From positions 872,753 to 936,752 of the forward strand of contig KV419395.1 in assembly GCA_001630475.1 (NCBI GenBank): DNA of 64,000 nucleotides, written 5' to 3'. The DNA comes from Sistotremastrum niveocremeum HHB9708. Lineage: Eukaryota > Basidiomycota > Agaricomycetes > Sistotremastrales > Sistotremastraceae. How positions within the stretch are numbered: position 1 is the first letter of the stretch; each line of letters begins with the position of its first letter. Positions 53,101-64,000 of this stretch are shown piece after piece. Below the pieces are notes generated by a model. The model searched no databases, was not told the origin of the DNA, and was given only the letters and a program-made list of their open reading frames with translations. The translations under genes and the position numbers were made by a program.

Positions 53101-53738
53101 ATGAAGACAAGGTCTTTACGCAATTTGTCTATGCGTTGTTCCTCGGCATCACCCTCGGGTCTTCGTTCTGACTCGAAAAGAAATTCGAAAGCTTCGCCGA
53201 AACCCTTGCCGGTATAGAGATATTCAAGCTCATTAGAGAACAAGGTCGAAGCAATAGTGGTGGTCAAGCGAAGTACTTGACCATTAGTTGAGGACGGCGC
53301 AGGGGATTGGGTGCGAACCGTTCCATAGGGAGAAGGAGAGCGTGTGGGTGAGTAAGAGCCACCGTCTCCACGTAAAGAAGGAAGAGATTGGGTAGGTATT
53401 GAACCTGTTGGTGATGACGGATAAGGCAGCGGTGAAGCCAAAGGAGCTGGCCGAAAAGAAAAATATCGAGCTTGGAACGAAGGAGGTGCACGAGCATAAA
53501 CGATCGCTGTGATGCCGTCATTATAAATCCCCGAAGATAATGTCCCGTAAAACGAACCTTTGTGCCCCCAGACCTCGTCGACGGTGACGTCCGACTCAGA
53601 CTCTCCTACAAGCTCCCATACGACGTCCGGATAGCGGTCTTTGGCATGGTCGAACAACGACTGGAGGTCGCGCTGCCACGAGATGGTGGACCGCTGTGCG
53701 GCATCGTTGAGCGACGGGGGAGCAAGTTCTGATGCCAT
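50112..53738 (-). CDS. BTB/POZ-domain and CAP-Gly-domain protein
   Basis: One gene joins two parts. The N-terminal part (MASELAPPSLNDAAQRSTIS) holds a BTB-like region: YSDVRISLTGTF, IFSSHRFILVSRSPYFRAQL, FTLGYIYTGTLIF, and LDTAFHIMRAAMFLSLTSLF. After it lies a Cys cluster (GCRCRQCGRRAPRVLEF) and a helical region. Introns near 52131-52078 and 51888-51840 connect it to a 500-residue Ser/Thr/Pro/Arg-rich segment. A C-terminal CAP-Gly domain follows (RFRAFARYIGEVEGEQGPWV, GVEVPVS, NDGSWGGVRYFE), and the protein ends VDAVGSDL at 50112. CAP-Gly domains bind tubulin or EEY-like tails; BTB domains dimerise or recruit Cullin 3. The frame is continuous at both junctions. The role is inferred only. Confidence 0.78.
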
Positions 53739-53909
53739 TCAAAGATGGAACGAATGAAATAGATATATAATTCGGATGCGATGCGACGAGAGCAAGGGTA
53801 TATGATGAGCGACGAGCGCGATTAAGGAATGTGGAGGAACACGAGGCTGAGGATAGGCAACTTACTTTCTGACTCCGAACTCCGCGCCTCTTCTGCTTTT
53901 GCTTCCGCG

Positions 53910-54645
53910 ATGCCACCAAAGTAGGTCTTGTGCGTCTTGTCTTTCCTTATTTAAACAAGCAGGCCAGACAAGTTCAAGATACACTCAAAGGCAGTCGTGT
54001 GCCAGGACGTCGACCTCAAGGGTGACATCACCATTGGCGCAGGTTCTCCTCACTCGTCTTCGCTCAGGGCCGTCGATCAACTCGTGCTCTGCCTATAGGG
54101 ACAATCGTACATCCTAAAGTGATCATCTATGCCATGATAGGGCCAATCGTCATTGGCACGAATTGTGTGATTGAAGAGGGTGCAGTGCTTGTGAATCGGT
54201 GCGACCCTTTCTGTTGCGACACAATGGCTTAACCAACGCATAATCAGACGAAAGGAGATTATGCGTATCGGCGACGACAACATCTTTGAGATTGGGTGTC
54301 GTAAGTGCATACGCATTCAACATAACTCGTGATCTAAAATGTGACATGTATGCAGGAGTCGAGTGTCCATCCGTTGGATATTGCAACACTGTTTCAACCA
54401 AGGCGCGCATCCATCACACGGTTCGGTTGACCAACTTTTGCGTGATAGGCGCAGGATGTATGGTCGTACCATCGGAAGACGAGGTGCTGGAGGAGTATAC
54501 CGTCATGTACGGTAAGAGCACGACACGACGAGTGTGGACTGGGGAGGGCAAGATCCAGGAGATGGATCTGAGACGGAAGCACGTCGAATATTTGAGCGAA
54601 ATGCTACCCAAGTTCAACAGACTGCGTCGGACCGAAATACACTAG
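53910..54645 (+). CDS. Dynactin subunit 6 (p27)
   Basis: The p27 subunit sits in the pointed-end complex of dynactin and helps attach dynein to cargo. Exon 1 is only 11 nt (ATGCCACCAAA). Joined exons give MPPKPDKFKIHSKAVVCQDV, DLKGDITIGAGTIVHPKVII, MIGPIVIGTNCVIEEGAVLV, then MRIGDDNIFEIGCRVECPSV and CVIGAGCMVVPSEDEVLEEY. These are left-handed beta-helix hexapeptide repeats as in p27. The tail EMDLRRKHVEYLSEMLPKFN and TEIH ends at 54645. Introns lie at about 53921-53966, 54041-54098, 54199-54248 and 54301-54356. The length is about 175 aa, close to other p27 proteins. Confidence 0.88.
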
Positions 54646-54799
54646 TTCGTGGATTACTTAGCAAAGCGAATACAAGCTCGCGAACAGAAGAGAAGCAAGT
54701 GGCGCTCACGTGTTTCCGAGGGCGTCTGACCACTATGTCAGTCCCTCTCATATATGGAAGCCATCGACGTCCCACACTCTTCTCTGCCGTCTTGCCTTC

Positions 54800-57267
54800 A
54801 TGCTCGACCAGAACGAAAAGCAAAGCGACGTCCTGCGCGAAGACCTCCAGGTCCCAAGTCGGAGCGCCAGCATCCTCTCCGTCGATGAACACGCCGAACG
54901 TCGACTAGTCCGCAAGATCGATACCCGCATTCTTCCAATTCTATGTCTCCTATATCTTTTTGCCTGTAAGCATCGTCGTCTATGGTCTTCTCGTCGCGCC
55001 CAACGGTGAACTCGTGGTTAACAGATCTTGATCGCACGAACCTCGGAAATGCCCGGCTACAAGGACTTCCTCAAGACACTCTGCATGGTGATCCAACGGG
55101 AAAGAAATTCGACTGGGTTAATTCGGCGTCAGTCACTTCACACTCACTCCCATATTCGGTGCTCATCTTCATGATTATTCTAGCTTTTTCTTCAGCTATA
55201 TTTTGGTCCAAGTCCCAGCCACAATTCTCGCAAAGCTATTCCGGCCTCGAATCTGGATAGGATGTATGGCAATCGGCTGGGGCATCTCTTCTACCCTCAT
55301 GGTGAATAGTTAAACTTGATTCGTACTCATCAACCGTACCAAACTAGTTTACAGGCCACTGCATTCGACTTCTCGGGCCTCATGGTCGCTCGAATAGCTT
55401 TGGGCACCTTCGAGGCCGGTTTTGGTCCCGGAATTCCAGTTTATATGGTATGTTATTCCTGATTGATTTTGAAACACATTGATCACAGCTGAGTGTACAG
55501 GGTGCGTTTCATTGAGTTGAGATGTCCAACAAGGCGTCAATAACGTGACATGTAGCGCTGTACTACACTAAAGAGGAATTGGGCCTCCGCATGGCTTATT
55601 GGTTTGGCTTTGCCGCCGTTGCAGGCGCCTTCGGAGGGCTGATAGGTACGCCCTGATACGAACAAGACATCGGTCATAGGCTCATGATCGTCAAGCGTTC
55701 GGAATTCAAAACGCGCATCTCGGTGAGCTACACTATTTCCAGAAATATTGTGACTCCTAAACAGTATGGCACGTTCCTCTAGCTATCAGCAACTGGCGCC
55801 TTCTATTCATTGTAGAGGGCATACCGGCCATTCTTCTTGGCCTGGTTTGTATTTGGTTTCTGCCCGATCGTCCAGACGAGCCATCGTGGCATTTTACGGA
55901 AGATGAACGTAATTTGTCTATCGCGAGAATGAACAGGTATTCTACGAAGGAAGGTACAAGATCGGTCAACAAGCGTAAGGCATCACTCAGCACAGCGTCA
56001 GGCTTGATATATCTCAAGCTCCCGTAGACCATATCAAAGAGGCTTTCAAAGACTGGAAGATCTATGTCGGAGGTGTAATCTATTTCGGACTAAATAATGC
56101 TCTTGCATCTATATCGGCGTTCTTGCCAACCATCCTGAAGGTAAGGTATTTCCCGATTTCCTACAAACATTACTAAAAGTAGACAGACTTTCGGTTTCAG
56201 TGCGTCTCTTCGCATTATCCGTCGGACTCCCTCCTTAGATTTTGAATAGCAAACGCCGACGCTCAGCTACTCACCGTTGCACCTGTCAGTATTGCATCTA
56301 ACCCGATCAGATGTGAGCTGATTATCCCATAGTATGCATGTGCCACCGTGGTCATTGTCATACTTTCCTGGTTATCTGATCGACTCCAAACGCGAGGTCT
56401 CGTCGTTGCCTCTTCGTGCACCATCGCAGCTATTGGATATATGTTCGTGAAACTGTTGCGGGCCAGGCTCTAGTGTTGACCTTGATTTAGTCTATTATTA
56501 ACTGTCGTAAGCAACGTGCATGTACGATATTTCGGTGAGTATGCTTAAGTGCGTGTCGTCGGTGATTCAATACATCTGCAAACCATAGCGGTCTTCTGTA
56601 TCACGTCCGGAACATATACGAGTATCGGTCTCGTCATTGCTTGGTGTAAGTGTTGCTTTCAATGCTCTTGTAATAGTACTTGACGGCCTTTTTGCATATA
56701 GTCGCGCACAACCTGGCTTCTGAGACTAAACGAGCAACCGGTGTCCCTATGTTTATGGCCATTGGCCAATGCGGGTCTGTCATTTGTATCATCCTACCTG
56801 GAGTGTATTGAACATCCGAACAGGAGCATCCTTGGATCACATATATACCCTTCAACGCAAGGTCCCAAATATATGTAGGCCTTCCTCGTACTGATCAATG
56901 TCCGTGTACTGATATTATCCATAGCAAAGGATTTGCAGGCAAGTCAATCCAGTTTCTTGGAATGCAACGCGCTTACCGCTTGAGCAGTATCTTGCGCCCT
57001 TCAATTCACAGCCGTACTGTGCGCGCTGATTTTAACAGTAGGCAGTTCGTTCTGTGTGGCGGTAGTGTCTCATAGTGCTACTAGGTGTCGTATCGCCTTG
57101 AAAATCGTAGGCGGGATAAAATATTCGGAAAACCTATTTCAGGCGAACAGATCAATACTTCGGAGAATGCGGATAAGGTACAGAATCTCTCTGATCGAAG
57201 TTCGGCCATTGCCTAATCTCTCTAATCCCTGTTTCTTCAGGCACCTGCGTTTCGCTATCTTCCGTGA
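54800..57267 (+). CDS. MFS permease of the allantoate/anion:cation symporter group
   Basis: A 12-helix major facilitator of the Dal5/Tna1-like family, which takes up organic anions such as allantoate, nicotinate or pantothenate; the substrate cannot be read here. The N-terminus reads MLDQNEKQSDVLREDLQVPS with RRLVRKIDTRILPILCLLYL. Signatures follow: DRTNLGNARLQGL, SYILVQVPATILAKLFRPRI, LGTFEAGFGPGIPVYM, YYTKEELGLRMAYWFGFAAV, FIVEGIPAILLGLVCIWFLP and WKIYVGGVIYFGLNNALAS. The second half has ASETKRATGVPMFMAIGQCG and SHIYPSTQGPKY. The end ENADKAPAFRYLP is characteristic. About 15 tiny introns occur, and I could follow the frame through nearly all, so it looks intact. The stop is TGA at 57265-57267. 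Confidence 0.88.
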
Positions 57268-57419
57268 TGATGTTTACTAGCCTCGACTAATGATACATCT
57301 TGTATTGCTCTTCTCTTGGAACTACCGTGATATACATTCGTGACCGTGATCTACATCTTAGCCAACATTTACGAGAATCTACTACATTGGAAAATGAGCC
57401 ATTTGAATTCCTCCTAAGC

Positions 57420-60400
57420 TCACCATCCGCCTCCTCCTGATGGCGGTCCGCCATAGTATTGTGGTTGATAACCGCCCTGCGGCGGTGGGCCAGGAGGCGG
57501 CGGCGGACCACCAGGATATTGCGACTGCGGCGGAGGATAAGGGGGTCCTCCCGAATACTGAGACTGATTGTACGGTTGTGCCCCTGGGAATTGGGGTGGT
57601 GGCCCAGAAGGGGGTGCATAACTCGACGATTGATATGGGTTGGAGGGAGGAGGAGCAAATCTGTATCCTGGTGAGGGCATCCCACCGCTGAAAGAATTGG
57701 GTGGACCCGAAGGCGGGCTGTAGGGCCCCGACTGGAATGAGTTTGGCGGACCCGGGGGAGGGGAGAACGATGAGGATTGGGCTTCATAAGGACGGCTGTG
57801 AGTAGGCACTGGAGGCGCCCCTGGTGGTGGAGGGGATGAAGAGTAATATGAAGCAGATTCACCACTCGTGGAGTAAGAAGAGACGCCGCTTGGAGGCATC
57901 GAAGGAGGGGCATATGATCTTCCGGAATCAGAACCAGGTCGAACCCCTGGACCAGAAGGGGGGCCTGATGGAGGACTGAATTCACGTCTGCCACCACCAC
58001 CCCCAACTCCGAGGGTGTTCATCAGAGAGGTAGCTTGAGAGACACCCGGAATTTGGTTAACGTAACCTTGAATCTTCTGGTGCGCCGCCTCTCCAGCATT
58101 CCAGCCAACACTTCCTTGCGCCTGGGGCGCGCCATCTTCTCCTCCTAAACGAACGTTCTGGTGATTTCGCACAGCTTCTTTGGACAACCGAGCAAATACA
58201 TCGGCTCTCTTGTGGCCGTGTGAATCGGCCCACGTTCTCATATACTGAAGCATCTCTCGTTGGATCTTGGAATTCGGATTATGAAAGTCGGGGTGGAAAC
58301 TGAATGTGAAGTGAGTTACGTATGAGGAACCTTGAGATAAGGGATTTCTCACAGGCATTGAAGAATGTCGTCAGTTAGTTGCTGGACGTTTACGCTATTA
58401 TCCTCCCATGCAGTGGTCACGAGCTTCACTGTGTGGATCTAGCAGACTGTTTGAAAAGAATCTAGGGTAGGAAGCGTTGAAACTATACCAAAACGAGTTT
58501 AGCCAGATTACCGGCAGGTTCGTTCAAGATTAGGTTCTGATATCATGTAAGCATCATGCCGAGTGAGTTGAAGAATTTCCCTCACAAAATGATCTTTGCT
58601 CAGGAATGAATGGGTCGGGTCAGACTACCAAACAGTGAGTTTCGGAGAATTTCTGGAGGCGAAGAATACTTACACAAATGGGATCGTTGAATACTTCATA
58701 TTGGTCATGATTGTCGATCACTTCCGCAGAAGCACTCGACAGCCCACTGGTAGCTGTCCTCAAGAGTGGCTTTACGTAAGGCTATTCCCCTAGTCAACAC
58801 ACATTATACCGTGACGAGCAGCCAATGACCAACCTCAAGGGTCGTATATATAAATACTGGGAACCGAATGATTATACTGATGGAAAGTCGAGAAAGAGCA
58901 ACATACCTGAAATAGAATCCATGATTTTATCGATGAGTGGACCCAATCCGGGAATTTTCTCGATAGTCTTCGTTATCTTTTTCACGACTAATCTCAATGA
59001 GCTTCGAGAATTGCATTTTTTGGGGCGGAAAGCCTCACTCGAATCTCGAAAAGTCATGATTTGCCACAGAACAGCATGCAATTCTTGGGGGCTCAAGTCT
59101 TCCGGTCTCTTGCCGCCACTAGATGGCCCTGCCCGGATACGTTCAATGCCCTCCATGTCTCGGCTGACTTCACTCGAGGAGTCGCCAGGAAGCTTGAATA
59201 TGAGATCGCGAATGGCCGAATAGGACGATGAGGAAGAATCCATCGAGCGAGCCTTGGAGAATTCTTTGTTTAGATCGGAGACTGACGCTTCAGACTGAAT
59301 AGAGATGAACAACTTGAAAATGGTACATGCAGATAACTCGGGCTTACGATATGATCGGTTGCTTCTCCGAGAAGACTGAAGATGAAGTCACTCGACCCGA
59401 ATGTGCCTAGGTATCGATTAATCAGGAAGTCATGAAGAAAAGATTTTGGATACAAGTGTACCTGTCACAATTGGGGCGACATCTTTTCCGTTTGGTGCAC
59501 GGATTTTGACATGATCTCCTACGTGAGTGAACACTTGATGATGACCTTGTGACACGAGCGCCAGTTCGCAGAAATTGGAATGGGCGGCGAAGTCTTCCAA
59601 GGTGTGAAGCTAGACAGTATGAATTTCGGCGCCCAATATCATGAATCTAGGCATCACGTACTGATTGGCCCAGGAGACGATAAGCCTCGTATTGATCGTA
59701 CTTATTGCCTGATGCTTTGTGTTGGCGCCCCAGATGAATACATCTAAGAAGATCAAGTTATATTAACCATGTTGATCGCAGAAGGATGCTGACTGACCTT
59801 TCAAGAGTCCTCCGCACTAGCGCTTTACTGGTATCCCAAGATCCATTTTCGTTGGCGATGTAGTTCTTCATACCAGTGCGGGGATCCACCTCCAATTCTC
59901 GAGGGTCTATTGGACTTCTCAGTCGTGGATCGTATTTTCGAGCATCTTCTCCATCTCCATATCCCTTGGGGTTATCGATGTGTTCCGTCTATATCCATCA
60001 CTTTGGTTACTATCGGCAAGTTTCAATGGAGGACGGGCGTACCGGCAGGTATACGCCAAGACGTTCCTCGGTGACTTCGAATTCATGTGTAGCAAAGCCA
60101 TTAGCCTAAGACAGATTAAGATCGGCCATGATCAGTCTTGCGAAGCGCTCACCAAAAAGCCAAGGACCATGCAAAGGTTGATAATAGTCTGAATCAAAGT
60201 TAGATCTTCGTCGAATAGCAACGCAACCGACGTGCCTGCAGAGGAAGCTTCTTTAATCCAGCAATATCGACTGCTTGGGAGTAATCTCGAAGCCAATTGC
60301 CAAAATAAACGCGTTTGATGTCCAACCCTCCAAATTTGCTGCCGCCGCCCAGAAATGATCCAAGTGCAAAGCCTCCACCTGCCGCACCTTTCTTGAGCAA

Positions 60401-60612
60401 CTCTGCCAGCGTGTCTTCAATATCGCCATGTCGAAAGGCTTTCCCTTCGAGATAAGCGAAGCTGATCACATCTTGTCTTAGACGTAGAGCCAAGCACGAG
60501 ACTCGACTATGACGTACGATGGAATATTTCCAGCACCAAAGGCATGTACGCTGGGCGCACATAGTACGATGAATATCAGAAGTAAAATCAGGAGACGATT
60601 AGAGGACGACAT
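57420..60612 (-). CDS. Het-C family protein
   Basis: Het-C is a conserved fungal secretory-pathway protein; some alleles in Neurospora cause heterokaryon incompatibility together with an NLR partner. The start MSSSNRLLILLLIFIVLCAP is a signal peptide, followed by FGAGNIPS, SFAYLEGKAFRHGDIEDTLA and DIKRVYFGNWLRDYSQAVDI, all Het-C hallmarks. Middle exons hold SPQELHAVLWQIMTFRDSSE and ITKTIEKIPGLGPLIDKIMD. The last exon gives TFSFHPDFHNPNSKIQREML, SVGWNAGEAAHQKIQGYVNQ and a 180-residue Gly/Pro/Ser/Tyr-rich tail ending PPSGGGGW. The start is ATG at 60612 and the stop is TGA at 57420-57422. More than ten introns are present. No HET-domain or NLR gene lies beside it here. Confidence 0.9.
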
Positions 60613-61000
60613 GGGGGAGAACGATTATCGATAGATGGCGGTTGGGTGTGTCCAACCCTTTTGAATTTGATGTGGTTCAGGGGCACGCGCCAAGACAAAT
60701 ACCGTAGCTGTGCGCTCCTAAGATCCTGTGCCTAGAGCGAGCACAGCGACTCTCTTTCGCAGAAAAATCGACAAATCGGGCAGCATCAATTAGCAATGGT
60801 AGATAGTGAAATCGTAAAGTGTCATGACAGAAACAATGAGAAAGAAAAATGTAGATGAAGATTAGGAGACAAAGAGATGACCGCCGCTTCAGTCTTAGTG
60901 AGATCAAAAGAGCTCCCTTCCTCGACGAGATGAGATGTCATAAACAAGTGTGTGATGAATTGAGTAAGAAAAAATGAAAGAGAGGAAATAGGAAGACCCA
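60613..61000. other. Intergenic region between Het-C and Rrm4-like genes
   Basis: About 390 bp holding the Het-C promoter side and the 3' UTR of the Rrm4-like gene. I see no gene in it. The minus-strand ORF at 60677-60907 has no family features. Confidence 0.35.
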
Positions 61001-63824
61001 TTACTTGCTGGGCGTACCACCCTGAGCGAAGACTGTGATCTTCTCCTTGAGAACAGACGGGTAGCTGTTCAATAAGTGTGCAAGAGCACGGAGATCTTCA
61101 CTGTCAAGCAGTTGTATAGTAATCTTGCCCTGTCAAAACGCTAAATTAACAGAACATAGATCATCCAGAGAGTACTTACAGCCGTCTTGCCAAATCCAGA
61201 CGACTTGACAAATTTGAACAATTTTTCACCAACGGCCTGCTTCTGCTGCGACGACGTTTGTCCCTTCAGCGAATCAATGAACTCATCTGTCTCTTTGACA
61301 ACAGTAGGGTCTGATTTCGGTAATGGTAGTCCGGTCGTGTTAGGGGAGCTGGTAGCAATCTTGATAATCTCAGACGCAGGAAGTCGAGCAAGAGAAGTGA
61401 GGGTATAAGTAGGACTGCTTGTGACACCCGCTGTAGTGGCGGGCCTCGAAGGAACGTCCGCGGACACAGGTGCATCTGCAGCCTCGACGGGGGTGTGAGG
61501 AGAGAGGACGGAGGAGATCGAAGCTTTCTTGGCATGAGGGGTAATTGGTGTAGGCATGGCGGTCGCAGTGGTATCGTCTCCTTCATCACCAGCTGCAACC
61601 AACTCGACAACTTCCTTCGCTTCTGCCACCTTCTGCTTCAATACTTCCGTGCTGAACAAACAAAGCGCACGTTCCCGCTTCGTCAGGCTCATCAGAAGGT
61701 CAGTGATCTCGACGGCTTTAGCAGGTTCCAGTTTCGAGACTGCTGCTATGAGACGTTCTTTTTCCGACGTTGGAGCAACCGATCCCGAAGGAGAGGAAGT
61801 GCGAGGAGGACTTGACAACGAGACGGAGAGCGACAAAGGTGTGGATGGGTGTTCAGGCGCGGAAGCAGTAGCATCTAAGAGTTTCGAGTCCATCAATGCG
61901 GAATCCTGAGAAGGAGCAGGCGAGTTGCTCAAAGATGCTTCCGAAGACTGCGATGGAGCGGCTAGACGATCCTTGACAGCCTTGACTTGCTCTGTCAATT
62001 TCGTAGTATCTTGAATCCCATCCACAACCTCTGTGAGCGATAATCCCAACAAGCTCTGAACAACCGACTCGACCTCGGGTCCTGCCACGGCTACACCCTC
62101 AAGATTCTTGACTCTGCGGCTAAGTTCTCCGGTAAGAACTTCCTTCCTCACAACAGGCGAAAGAGCAGCCAATTCATCATATCTCATAGGCGAATTCCAA
62201 TTTCCAGATAGAGCCGCCTGACAAGTTCGGGTCAGCCATTCCCAGTACGTCCAGAAAAAAAAAGTTGGTTCAGTCTTACGTGAAGATAACTTTCAGAATT
62301 CTTTCGTTGCCTCTCCGGTGCACCGCTCATGCCAGGATGTGCGTGACCAGCCGGACTGGGCCAGCCAACGAGGCTTTCGGTTCCATCACTCAGGGTAGGA
62401 CTAGTAGCACCACTTCCGGATCTTGGGTGTCCGTTATGTCCCGCAAACCTCTGCGCAAGTTTTTCTTGACGCAGTTGTTTAGGTTCATGAAGTCGCACGA
62501 TGATTTGTTTGCTGCCGAGGACCACGCCATTCATCGCGCGTAAGGCATTGGCGGCTAATTGATAAGCAATGTCAGTCTAAATGACTCTTGAAGCCGACGG
62601 TGATGGATTAGACTCGCCTTGTTCTGGAGTCTGGTACGAGACGAAGCCAAAGCCCCGACTCTGACCGTTGTCGTTCCGCATCACACGAGCACTAGAAATT
62701 CGTTAGAGCGACTCCGAAGGTACGCGGGGCTGTCTAACCTAACGATCTGACCAAACTATCGGGTTTCGTTTAGCATCTCTAACAATCAAAGGATAAATTC
62801 TAAAGCATACCTGTCTAAAATGAGTGAAAAGACCATTAGAATCAATTTCGGGATCGAGGTTCTAGATTTGGGTTTGTCACGACGTCATTACGAAAAATAT
62901 TGATTGATTACCTTGCAGAACAAATTGCAGGGATCAATGAGACCAGAATGGCTGTTCGCACCGGGTCCTACGAGAGGCGCCAGTTGTACTTGTTGCCCAG
63001 GACCATGCATGAAACCGGGAGGAGAAGCAGTGCCAGGAATTGGGTAACCAAATTGACGAGGCGGGGTCTGTGGCGAATATGTATATGGCAGACCAGAAGG
63101 TACGAACGCAGGGGCAGTGGGGCTGAACTCTCCCATGTTACCACTAGTTCTTCTTTGATGATACACAGTGACAGCGATATTCTGACCCCCCACTTCGGCA
63201 CAATGAAGCGCCTCCTCTGCTGCACGAGCCTCTTCTTCGTGCCAGAATTCAACGATGGCGGTGTCTTTGCCGAACCCGACTTGAGTCTTTGCAGATGCGA
63301 GCGAACCGTAGGGCCTGAACAGATCGAATAACGCAGCGTCGGTGAAACCAGGAGGGAGATGTTTGATCAGTCTAGGTTGCGCGATGGGTGGTGGGAGTGG
63401 CGTTGGAGGATTCGTTATGGGAAAAGGGCTTAGGGAAAGCAAGACCGGCGGGTTCAGGAAGGGGATTGGACGACCTTGAAGGGTCGCGATGGCTTTCTCG
63501 GCTGGAAATGGCAATGTCAGGATATTGGTGGCACGGACAAGATATATAAAGAAAGCGACCTGTCTGGAGATGTTTGAATTCGATAGTGCCACCGACGGAT
63601 CGACCTGACGGGTCGGTATGGAGAGAGGGCCGGAAGGGAATGCAATGCTCGAGAGCACGAGCAAGATCATGGTCAGTAACATGGGGTGGGAGTGGGGCGA
63701 GATACAAGATGGGCTCTTGGAGATATGGATGGGGGAGCGGGCCCATGTACTGGGGGACCGGAGCAGGCATCTGCATGGTGGGCGACATGGGCACGAGAGG
63801 AGGCGAGCCGTAGCTTGCAGCCAT
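61001..63824 (-). CDS. Rrm4-like RNA-binding protein with RRMs and C-terminal MLLE domains
   Basis: It resembles Ustilago Rrm4, which carries mRNA on moving endosomes. The start MAASYGSPPLVPMSPTMQMP leads to RRM1 (PILYLAPLPPHVTDHDLARA, VGGTIEFKHLQTG, AEKAIATLQGRPI). RRM2 reads RLIKHLPPGFTDAALFDLFR with VGFGKDTAIVEFWHEEEARA. RRM3 begins NLFCKNLDP, with RGFGFVSYQTPEQ and AMNGVVLGSKQIIVRLHEPK. MLLE-like helices follow: MRYDELAALSPVVRKEVLTG with VVQSLLGLSLTEVVDGIQD, then KLEPAKAVEITDLLMSLTKR, and at the C-terminus KLFKFVKSSGFGKTA with ITIQLLDSEDLRALAHLLNS and YPSVLKEK. MLLE domains bind PAM2 peptides such as that of Upa1. The start is ATG at 63824 and the stop is TAA at 61001-61003. At least six introns are present. 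Confidence 0.85.
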
Positions 63825-64000
63825 TGTTGAGCAAGTCGGGGTGAATGAAGTGGTTCGTAAGTAAGAAACCGAAATTAAGAAAGTAAGAAAAAAAATAAAG
63901 GTGAGTCGAGCTAGCGATGTGCTCTTGTGGTCGCAGAGAAAGTCTCCACGAAAAACATGCACGGCTGACTAAGCATGCTGGTGCCCCTTGTCGCGTCTGC

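Noticed and set aside
1-64000. Transposons, retroelements, virus-derived elements or secondary-metabolite core genes
   Set aside because: No reverse transcriptase, integrase, transposase, capsid, long terminal repeat, synthase or cyclase signature was seen in any frame read.

Overview
The window looks like nuclear DNA of a basidiomycete fungus, most likely an Agaricomycete. Genes are dense, strands alternate, and introns are many and short (about 35-120 nt, GT-AG with CTRAC-like branch points). The gene set also fits: a DASH/DAM1 subunit, a zinc-finger-less White Collar 1, an Rrm4-like RRM/MLLE protein, a Het-C protein and several DUF6699 proteins. I identify about 33 protein genes, nearly all housekeeping, plus one unassigned coding-like stretch and one short upstream ORF. 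I see no transposon, retroelement, virus-derived element, CRISPR array, rRNA or convincing tRNA.

Layout. 1-2.8 kb: 3' part of a CLC chloride channel facing a PIG-U GPI-transamidase subunit. 3.1-12.6 kb: the only accessory-looking stretch, with four DUF6699 paralogs (one on +, three tandem on -) around a LYAR-type nucleolar zinc-finger gene, the autophagy E2 ATG3 and an unassigned coding-like stretch (4.4-5.3 kb). 13-20 kb: cytochrome c peroxidase, an alpha-arrestin and sphingosine-1-phosphate lyase. 20-27 kb: prefoldin 4, a muskelin-type kelch protein, a ChlI/MoxR-like protein, RNase P subunit Rpr2/Rpp21, a ZCCHC9-like zinc-knuckle protein and DASH subunit Dad4. 27-33 kb: SEA4/Mio, an NAD(P)-binding Rossmann protein and SNX3. 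33-46.6 kb: a long disordered Pro/Arg protein with an upstream ORF, Hsp110 (Sse1), a His-rich secretory-pathway protein, an SQS1-like R3H/G-patch protein, a G3BP-like protein and ribosomal protein uL16. 47-64 kb: White Collar 1, a BTB plus CAP-Gly protein, dynactin p27, an allantoate-type MFS permease, Het-C and an Rrm4-like protein.

Most genes are independent housekeeping units. Several pairs share short divergent promoters (Dad4/SEA4 91 bp, S1P lyase/prefoldin 4 120 bp, Rpr2/ZCCHC9 149 bp, muskelin/ChlI-like 151 bp). One convergent pair overlaps within coding sequence. The most unusual material is the DUF6699 cluster, with its shared intron positions and one GC-AG intron. Other points worth a look are microexons at functional sites, stop-free 3n introns in DAD4, a 10-bp-periodic heat-shock element upstream of Hsp110, and a TAATG overlap between an upstream ORF and the disordered-protein gene. 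Exon limits were read by eye from splice sites and family conservation. No alignment or search was run.
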